From positions 113,101 to 177,100 of the forward strand of contig CABIVS010000004.1 of assembly GCA_902362375.1 (NCBI GenBank): 64,000 nucleotides of DNA, written 5' to 3'. Below, piece by piece: positions 58,812-64,000 of this stretch. A model generated the notes under the pieces. That model searched no databases. It had not been told where the DNA came from and worked only from the letters and a program-made list of their open reading frames with translations. The stretch comes from Bacteroidaceae bacterium. GTDB lineage: Bacteria; Bacteroidota; Bacteroidia; Bacteroidales; Bacteroidaceae. The number at the start of each line of letters is the position of its first letter. Positions within the stretch are counted from its first letter, which is position 1. Both the position numbers and the translations under genes were made by a program.

Positions 58812-60095
58812 GTGAGAAGAGTTTTGAAATTACGTATATTTATTTTATTTCTGTTCCTGCCTATATTGAGTGTTCAGGCAGGTATCATCGACAGTCTGAT
58901 GATACATCCCAGGGACTCAATCGGATTAACCAGCGATTCCCTTTTGCTACGTTATTTACAAGAATCGGGAATTCCCATATCTGATAATAATAAAGTAAAA
59001 CTGCTAAAAAGCGGACGGGAGAAATTTATCGATTTGTTCGAAGCCATCCGGGAAGCCAAACACCACGTCCATCTGGAATATTTCAACTTCCGAAATGACT
59101 CCATCGCCAATGCTTTATTTGCTCTGCTGGCCGAAAAAGTGAAGGAAGGGGTCGAAGTACGAGCCATGTTCGATGCATTCGGAAACTGGTCGAACAACAA
59201 ACCACTCAAAAAGAAACATCTCAAAAAAATACGTGAACAAGGAATCGAGATTGTCAAGTTCGATCCGTTCACTTTCCCTTATATCAATCACGCCGCCCAT
59301 CGCGATCACCGGAAAATAGCTGTCATAGATGGAAAAGTGGCTTATACCGGTGGTATGAATATCGCTGACTACTACATTAACGGACTACCCAAAATCGGAA
59401 CCTGGCGTGATATGCACACACGTATTGAGGGAGATGCCGTCAATGATTTGCAGGAGATATTCCTAACGATCTGGAATAAGGAAACCAAACAGAATGTAGG
59501 TGGAGCCGCTTATTTCCCCCAACATGAGGAACAAACGGACAGTACGAATATTGTGGTAGCAATCGTAGACCGTACCCCGAAAAAGAATAGCCGTATGTTG
59601 AGCCACGCTTATGCTATGAGCATCTATTCGGCCCAAAAGAATGTTCATATTGTCAATCCTTATTTTGTACCGACTTCTTCAATTAAAAAGGCGTTGAACC
59701 GGACAATCGACCGAGGCGTAAATGTTACAATCATGGTTTCTTCCGCCTCCGATATCCCGTTTACTCCGGATGCCGCACTTTATAAGTTACACAAACTGAT
59801 GAAAAGAGGAGCTACTGTCTATATGTACAACGGTGGATTTCATCACTCTAAAATAATGATGGTGGATGATTTGTTCTGTACAGTCGGCACTGCCAACCTG
59901 AACAGCCGCAGCTTGCGCTATGATTACGAAACTAATGCCTTTATCTTTGATACCCAAATAACGGGTGAATTAAATACAATGTTCCGGGATGATATTGAGC
60001 ATTGCACTCAATTGACGCCTGAATTCTGGAAAAAGCGCTCCCCGTGGAAGAAGTTCGTCGGCTGGTTTGCTAATTTATTCACTCCATTTTTGTAA
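58812..60095 (+). CDS. Phospholipase D-like protein (cardiolipin-synthase-like), exported
   Basis: 427 residues starting at GTG; the hydrophobic segment KLRIFILFLFLPILSVQA follows at once and looks like a signal peptide rather than the twin membrane helices of classic cardiolipin synthase. Two HKD motifs are intact: HRKIAVID with GKVAYTGGMNIADYY, and HSKIMMVD with TVGTANLNSRS. The overall spacing fits the bacterial Cls family, which condenses phosphatidylglycerol or related lipids. A periplasmic lipase or nuclease role is also possible, since only the signal and the HKD motifs can be read. Confidence 0.82.
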   Translation: MRRVLKLRIFILFLFLPILSVQAGIIDSLMIHPRDSIGLTSDSLLLRYLQESGIPISDNNKVKLLKSGREKFIDLFEAIREAKHHVHLEYFNFRNDSIANALFALLAEKVKEGVEVRAMFDAFGNWSNNKPLKKKHLKKIREQGIEIVKFDPFTFPYINHAAHRDHRKIAVIDGKVAYTGGMNIADYYINGLPKIGTWRDMHTRIEGDAVNDLQEIFLTIWNKETKQNVGGAAYFPQHEEQTDSTNIVVAIVDRTPKKNSRMLSHAYAMSIYSAQKNVHIVNPYFVPTSSIKKALNRTIDRGVNVTIMVSSASDIPFTPDAALYKLHKLMKRGATVYMYNGGFHHSKIMMVDDLFCTVGTANLNSRSLRYDYETNAFIFDTQITGELNTMFRDDIEHCTQLTPEFWKKRSPWKKFVGWFANLFTPFL

Positions 60096-60100
60096 TTTTG
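60093..60100 (+). promoter_or_regulatory. -7 element of thyA
   Basis: TAATTTTG matches TAnnTTTG and overlaps the PLD stop codon. A TTTG lies 23 bases upstream, slightly far for a -33. The ATG of thyA is 34 bases on. Confidence 0.45.
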
Positions 60101-60134
60101 TGCGGAGAATCATTTTCACCACAACTTATTCATT

Positions 60135-60929
60135 ATGAAACAATATCTGGATTTACTCAATCGTGTACTAACCGAAGGTACAGAAAAAAGTGACCGTACC
60201 GGAACCGGAACCATCAGCGTTTTCGGTCATCAAATGCGTTTTAATCTTGATGACGGTTTCCCGTGCCTGACAACCAAGAAACTACATCTGAAATCAATCA
60301 TATACGAATTGCTTTGGTTTCTGCAAGGTGATACTAATGTGAAATATCTTCAGGAACATGGAGTGCGTATCTGGAACGAATGGGCGGATGAAAACGGCGA
60401 CTTAGGACATATTTATGGTTATCAATGGCGTTCATGGCCTGACTATAACGGTGGATTTATCGACCAGATCAGTGAAGTGGTGGAAACAATCAAACATAAT
60501 CCGGATTCGCGCCGTATCATTGTAAGCGCTTGGAACGTAGCGGACCTGAATCATATGAATTTACCTCCCTGCCATGCTTTCTTTCAGTTTTATGTAGCAG
60601 ACGGACGGTTAAGCCTGCAACTATATCAACGCAGCGCTGATATTTTCCTTGGCGTTCCTTTTAATATTGCTTCATACGCATTATTGCTGCAAATGATGGC
60701 ACAAGTGACGGGATTGAAAGCCGGAGATTTCGTCCATACCTTTGGTGATGCGCATATCTACCTGAACCACTTGGAACAAGTGAAGCTCCAATTATCACGG
60801 GAACCTCGTCCATTGCCACAAATGAAGATCAATCCGGATGTGAAAAGTATCTTCGACTTCAAATTTGAGGACTTTGAATTAGTGAACTATGATCCGCATC
60901 CGCATATTGCAGGAATAGTAGCCGTGTAA
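60135..60929 (+). CDS. thyA: Thymidylate synthase
   Basis: 264 residues, identical in length to the E. coli enzyme. It methylates dUMP to dTMP using methylenetetrahydrofolate. The nucleophile Cys146 lies in [12 protein letters not shown], and [38 protein letters not shown] and [18 protein letters not shown] are the classic signatures. It lies 4 bases before folA, the enzyme that regenerates its folate cofactor, a standard pairing. Confidence 0.97.
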   Translation: MKQYLDLLNRVLTEGTEKSDRTGTGTISVFGHQMRFNLDDGFPCLTTKKLHLKSIIYELLWFLQGDTNVKYLQEHGVRIWNEWADENGDLGHIYGYQWRSWPDYNGGFIDQISEVVETIKHNPDSRRIIVSAWNVADLNHMNLPPCHAFFQFYVADGRLSLQLYQRSADIFLGVPFNIASYALLLQMMAQVTGLKAGDFVHTFGDAHIYLNHLEQVKLQLSREPRPLPQMKINPDVKSIFDFKFEDFELVNYDPHPHIAGIVAV

Positions 60930-60933
60930 CTTT

Positions 60934-61428
60934 ATGAGTAAAATATCTATCATTGCTGCCGTAGACCGCCGTATGGCTATCGGCTTCGAGAACAAACTTC
61001 TTTTCTGGTTACCCAATGATTTGAAACGTTTCAAAGCATTAACTACCGGAAACACCATACTGATGGGACGCAAAACTTTCGAGTCACTACCGAAAGGCGC
61101 ATTACCCAATCGCAGAAACATCGTTTTATCTTCCAACCCGGCTACAGAATGTCCTGGTGCGGAAGTTTTCCCTTCACTCGAAGCAGCTTTGCAAAGTTGT
61201 AAAGAGGAGGAACACATTTATATTATAGGAGGAGCAAGTATTTATCAGCAAGCTCTTTCTTTCGCTGACGAACTTTGCCTGACAGAAATAGACAACACGG
61301 CTCCCGAAGCCGACGCTTATTTTCCTGAAGTATCACCGGAGATGTGGCAAGAAAAAAGCAGAGAAGCTCATCCTGCGGATGAGAAACATCTCTGCTCCTA
61401 TGCTTTTGTTGATTACGTGAGAAAATAA
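60934..61428 (+). CDS. folA: Dihydrofolate reductase
   Basis: 164 residues. It reduces dihydrofolate with NADPH, restoring the cofactor spent by thymidylate synthase. Visible motifs are ISIIAAVDRRMAIGFENKLL at the start, FWLPNDLKRFKALTTGNTIL with the catalytic acid, MGRKTFESLPKGALPNRRNI, IYIIGGASIYQQAL for NADPH, and a terminal YAFVDYVRK. It is coupled to thyA and convergent with the Lrp gene, with only 3 bases between stops. Confidence 0.95.
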   Translation: MSKISIIAAVDRRMAIGFENKLLFWLPNDLKRFKALTTGNTILMGRKTFESLPKGALPNRRNIVLSSNPATECPGAEVFPSLEAALQSCKEEEHIYIIGGASIYQQALSFADELCLTEIDNTAPEADAYFPEVSPEMWQEKSREAHPADEKHLCSYAFVDYVRK

Positions 61429-61431
61429 CGA

Positions 61432-61911
61432 TTAATCTTCATCTTCTATGTCGACCATGATTGGCATCTGCCGCTTAATGGCTTCATGGAAGGAGATTAA
61501 TGTTTCGGTACGTGCCAACCCCAATGGTTGCAGCTTATCGTGAATAATACTCAATAAATGATGGTTATTCTTTGCGTAAATTTTGATAAACATATCATAT
61601 TTTCCGGTAGTGAAATGACATTCCACCACTTCGGGGATAGCTTCTAAAGCTTTCGTTACCGAATCAAAGGATTCGGGATCTTTCAGATATATACCAATAT
61701 AAGCGCAAGTCTCATATCCGATTTTCTCGGGGTCGATGACGTACTCCGAACCTTTTAATATACCTAAATTAGTAAGCTTCTGAATACGCTGATGGATTGC
61801 AGCACCGGAAACATTACAAGCTCGTGCTACTTCCAAAAAAGGAATACGCGCATTCCCTGCAATCAGTTTCAGAATTTGCTCATCTAAAGCATCTAATTGA
61901 TGATGTCCCAT
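61432..61911 (-). CDS. Lrp/AsnC-family transcriptional regulator
   Basis: 159 residues. The N-terminal winged helix-turn-helix reads LDALDEQILKLIAGNARIPF, then LEVARACNVSGAAIHQRIQK. The C-terminal RAM domain (about 66-150) has YVIDPEKIGYETCAYIGIYL, ECHFTTGKYDMFIKIYAKNN and IHDKLQPLGLARTETLISFH. It probably responds to an amino acid. It is divergent from the M64 peptidase gene, which it may regulate, though that is only positional. Confidence 0.93.
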   Translation of the reverse strand: MGHHQLDALDEQILKLIAGNARIPFLEVARACNVSGAAIHQRIQKLTNLGILKGSEYVIDPEKIGYETCAYIGIYLKDPESFDSVTKALEAIPEVVECHFTTGKYDMFIKIYAKNNHHLLSIIHDKLQPLGLARTETLISFHEAIKRQMPIMVDIEDED

Positions 61912-61950
61912 TTTTGAATCAAATTGTTTTTATCAATGAATCTTTTATGC

Positions 61951-61958
61951 AAAGTTAG
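61951..61958 (-). promoter_or_regulatory. -7 element of the Lrp gene
   Basis: Read leftward this is TAACTTTG, matching TAnnTTTG, about 40 bases before the ATG at 61911. Confidence 0.5.
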
Positions 61959-62030
61959 CGATTTTTCGACAACAAATACTATAATCTATTACTTTTATTT
62001 GCAGAAAGCGGATAAGTCAACAATAGTTCG

Positions 62031-62038
62031 TACCTTTG
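62031..62038 (+). promoter_or_regulatory. -7 element of the M64 peptidase gene
   Basis: TACCTTTG matches TAnnTTTG, 25 bases before the ATG at 62064. Confidence 0.55.
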
Positions 62039-62063
62039 CGAAAAACATAAATATACCGTTTAT

Positions 62064-63341
62064 ATGAAACATATTTGCTGTATCATTCTGTGTTTCTGTA
62101 CTTCTATAGGAAGTTATGCACAGAATTTTGCTGATTATTTTCAGAACAAAACATTGCGAGTGGATTATATCTTTACCGGGGATGCTACACAACAGGCTAT
62201 TTATCTGGATGAGCTATCACAACTTCCTACTTGGGCAGGCCGTCAACATCATCTTTCGGAACTTCCTTTGGAAGGCAACGGACAAATTATAGTGAAAGAC
62301 CTTGCCAGCAAACAGTGTATCTACCAAACGTCATTCTCTTCTTTGTTTCAAGAGTGGCTGTCTACAGACGAAGCCAAAGAAACAGCCAAAGGATTTGAGA
62401 ATACTTTCCTTCTTCCTTATCCTAAACAGCCCGTGGAGGTAGAAGTCACTTTATATTCTCCGCGAAAAAAAAGATTGGCTACCTACAAACATATCATCCA
62501 TCCGGATGATATATTGATTCATAAACGGGGGGGATCACATATCACTCCGCATCGGTATATGCTTCAAAGTGGTAATGAAAAAGACTGCATAGACGTTGCC
62601 ATCCTTGCAGAAGGATACACAGAAAAAGAAATGGATATTTTCTATCAGGATGCACAACGCACCTGCGAAAGTTTGTTTTCGTATGAGCCGTTCCGCTCTA
62701 TGAAGGGCAAATTTAATATTGTTGCCGTAGCCAGCCCTTCTACGGACAGCGGTGTCAGTGTTCCCCGCGAAAACCAATGGAAACAAACGGCAGTTCATTC
62801 TCATTTCGATACTTTTTATTCGGACCGCTATCTGACTACCAGCCGGGTAAAATCTATCCACAATGCATTGGCAGGCATCCCCTACGAACATATCATTATC
62901 CTGGCTAACACAGATGTATATGGTGGAGGAGGAATATACAATTCGTATACGCTGACCACAGCCCATCACCCGATGTTCAAGCCGGTAGTAGTGCACGAAT
63001 TCGGACACAGTTTCGGTGGACTGGCCGACGAATATTTCTATGATGATGATGTGATGACAGATACTTATCCGCTGGATGTCGAACCGTGGGAACAGAATAT
63101 TTCAACACGGGTAAACTTCGCTTCCAAATGGAAAGATATGCTTCCGCCAGGTACTCCGATCCCTACCCCTGTTGCTGAAAAAAAGAAATATCCGGTAGGA
63201 GTATATGAAGGAGGAGGCTACTCTGCCAAAGGTATTTATCGTCCGGCTTACGACTGCCGCATGAAAACAAACGAATATCCGGAGTTTTGTCCGGTTTGTC
63301 AACGTGCCATCCGTCGAATGATTGAATTTTATGTTCCTTAA
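62064..63341 (+). CDS. M64-family (IgA peptidase-type) metallopeptidase, exported
   Basis: 425 residues with a signal peptide (HICCIILCFCTSIGSYAQ). The N-terminal beta-sandwich is about 20-160; the catalytic domain starts around DVAILAEGYTEKEMDIFYQD. The zinc motif is HEFGHSFGGLADEY (HExxH with the third ligand beyond), preceded by IILANTDVYGGGGIYNSYTL. Four Cys (YDCRMKT, FCPVCQR and one upstream) may form disulfides. Members of this family in Bacteroides are annotated after the Clostridium ramosum IgA protease, but substrate activity varies and cannot be claimed. Confidence 0.88.
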   Translation: MKHICCIILCFCTSIGSYAQNFADYFQNKTLRVDYIFTGDATQQAIYLDELSQLPTWAGRQHHLSELPLEGNGQIIVKDLASKQCIYQTSFSSLFQEWLSTDEAKETAKGFENTFLLPYPKQPVEVEVTLYSPRKKRLATYKHIIHPDDILIHKRGGSHITPHRYMLQSGNEKDCIDVAILAEGYTEKEMDIFYQDAQRTCESLFSYEPFRSMKGKFNIVAVASPSTDSGVSVPRENQWKQTAVHSHFDTFYSDRYLTTSRVKSIHNALAGIPYEHIIILANTDVYGGGGIYNSYTLTTAHHPMFKPVVVHEFGHSFGGLADEYFYDDDVMTDTYPLDVEPWEQNISTRVNFASKWKDMLPPGTPIPTPVAEKKKYPVGVYEGGGYSAKGIYRPAYDCRMKTNEYPEFCPVCQRAIRRMIEFYVP

Positions 63342-63384
63342 TGGAATACAATTATATTATTGTCAAACTTAAAACCCAAACCTC

Positions 63385-63927
63385 ATGATTAGACTTCAGC
63401 CAATTAGTACGTCGGATCTGCAACATTACAAATTCATGGAAGAGCTTCTAATTGACTCGTTTCCACCAGAAGAGTACCGTCAGTTGGAACAACTACGCGA
63501 GTACACTGATCGTACGGGCAACTTCTATAATAACATTATCTTTGATGATGACCTGCCAGTCGGCTTCATTACCTATTGGGATTTTGACAGTTTCTACTAT
63601 GTAGAACACTTTGCAACCAATCCTGCCCTGCGAAATGGAGGCTATGGAAAACGCACGCTGGAATACTTGTGCAATTATTTGAAACGCCCGATCGTATTGG
63701 AAGTAGAACGTCCGATAGAGGAAATGGCAAAACGACGCATCAGCTTTTATCAACGTCAAGGCTTTACGCTGTGGGAAAAAGACTATTGCCAACCTCCTTA
63801 CAAACCCGGAGATGATTTTCTCCCCATGTATTTAATGGTACACGGAGAATTGGATTGTGAAAAGGACTTTGAAACAATCAAGAGTAAAATTCATACGGAA
63901 GTATACGGAGTAAAAAATACAATATGA
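63385..63927 (+). CDS. GNAT-family N-acetyltransferase
   Basis: 180 residues, cytoplasmic. The acetyl-CoA-binding motif appears as EHFATNPALRNGGYGKRTLE (motif A, R-x-x-G-x-G/A-like), followed by LEVERPIEEMAKRRISFYQR and QGFTLWEKDYCQPPYKPGDD (motif B with the bulge). It transfers an acetyl group to an amine; the acceptor is unknown. It follows the M64 peptidase by 43 bases, and the two may share a transcript. The last 73 bases of the window hold no gene that I can support. Confidence 0.88.
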   Translation: MIRLQPISTSDLQHYKFMEELLIDSFPPEEYRQLEQLREYTDRTGNFYNNIIFDDDLPVGFITYWDFDSFYYVEHFATNPALRNGGYGKRTLEYLCNYLKRPIVLEVERPIEEMAKRRISFYQRQGFTLWEKDYCQPPYKPGDDFLPMYLMVHGELDCEKDFETIKSKIHTEVYGVKNTI

Positions 63928-64000
63928 AGAAAGGCTAATAAAAATTCAATCTGCAAAGTTACTTCTATTGATCTCAAGAATATATAAAAGTGAAGGGGGG

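Noticed and set aside
63954..63961. Leftward -7-like element CAAAGTTA near the window end
   Set aside because: It has no -33 partner and no leftward gene downstream; single matches to this short motif are expected by chance in AT-rich sequence.

Overview
The window looks like a chromosomal segment of a gut Bacteroides, probably of the thetaiotaomicron/ovatus/xylanisolvens group; the species cannot be fixed from the sequence alone. The evidence is a SusC/SusD pair, many lipoproteins with Bacteroidetes-type lipoboxes, serine-type sulfatases, meso-diaminopimelate dehydrogenase, and the Bacteroidetes -7 promoter motif TAnnTTTG in front of many genes. No rRNA, tRNA, insertion sequence, phage gene or CRISPR array was seen.

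Bases 1-14.6 kb are accessory. A truncated outer-membrane barrel gene is followed by a 0.9 kb gene-poor stretch full of palindromes and short repeats. Then come a PCMD-type surface lipoprotein, an AraC-type regulator, and a tightly packed leftward seven-gene operon (14555 to 4144). The operon encodes three lipoproteins with DUF4493-like N-termini (two carrying C-terminal PCMD-like domains), three paralogous beta-barrels and a final PCMD lipoprotein. One barrel has a long spacer behind an N-terminal membrane segment. I know of no described function for this set; it is the best candidate here for an undescribed cell-surface apparatus.

Bases 14.8-19.7 kb hold a PEP/pyruvate-binding-domain protein with receiver-like N-terminal segments. 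Immediately upstream and co-oriented is an ATPase plus HNH nuclease pair resembling the Septu (PtuA-PtuB) anti-phage system. Bases 19.8-38.9 kb are mostly housekeeping: prolyl oligopeptidase, glutamate dehydrogenase, an M24 peptidase, two sulfatases, a CCA-adding-type enzyme, a TPR-like lipoprotein, RuvA with an uncharacterised partner and an overlooked 45-residue basic protein, Ddh, two DUF3857/transglutaminase-like proteins (one without its catalytic Cys) and a TrhA/hemolysin III membrane protein starting at TTG.

Bases 38.9-45.7 kb hold a probable small RNA with a textbook promoter and terminator, rpiA, a 28-bp perfect palindrome, and a phase-variable SusC/SusD locus. The promoter, signal peptide and first domain of susC lie on a roughly 570-bp segment bounded by 21-bp inverted repeats and currently point away from the rest of the gene, so the locus is captured in its OFF orientation.

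Bases 45.7-64 kb are a lone receiver protein, an ABC-F ATPase, a heavy-metal RND efflux operon with His-rich proteins, an RsmF-like rRNA methyltransferase, an ECF sigma operon, a phospholipase D-like protein, thyA-folA, an Lrp regulator, an M64 peptidase and a GNAT acetyltransferase. Scattered between genes are inverted repeats whose arms are built from 7-bp or 9-bp tandem units, and two four-copy minisatellites (23 bp and 22 bp).
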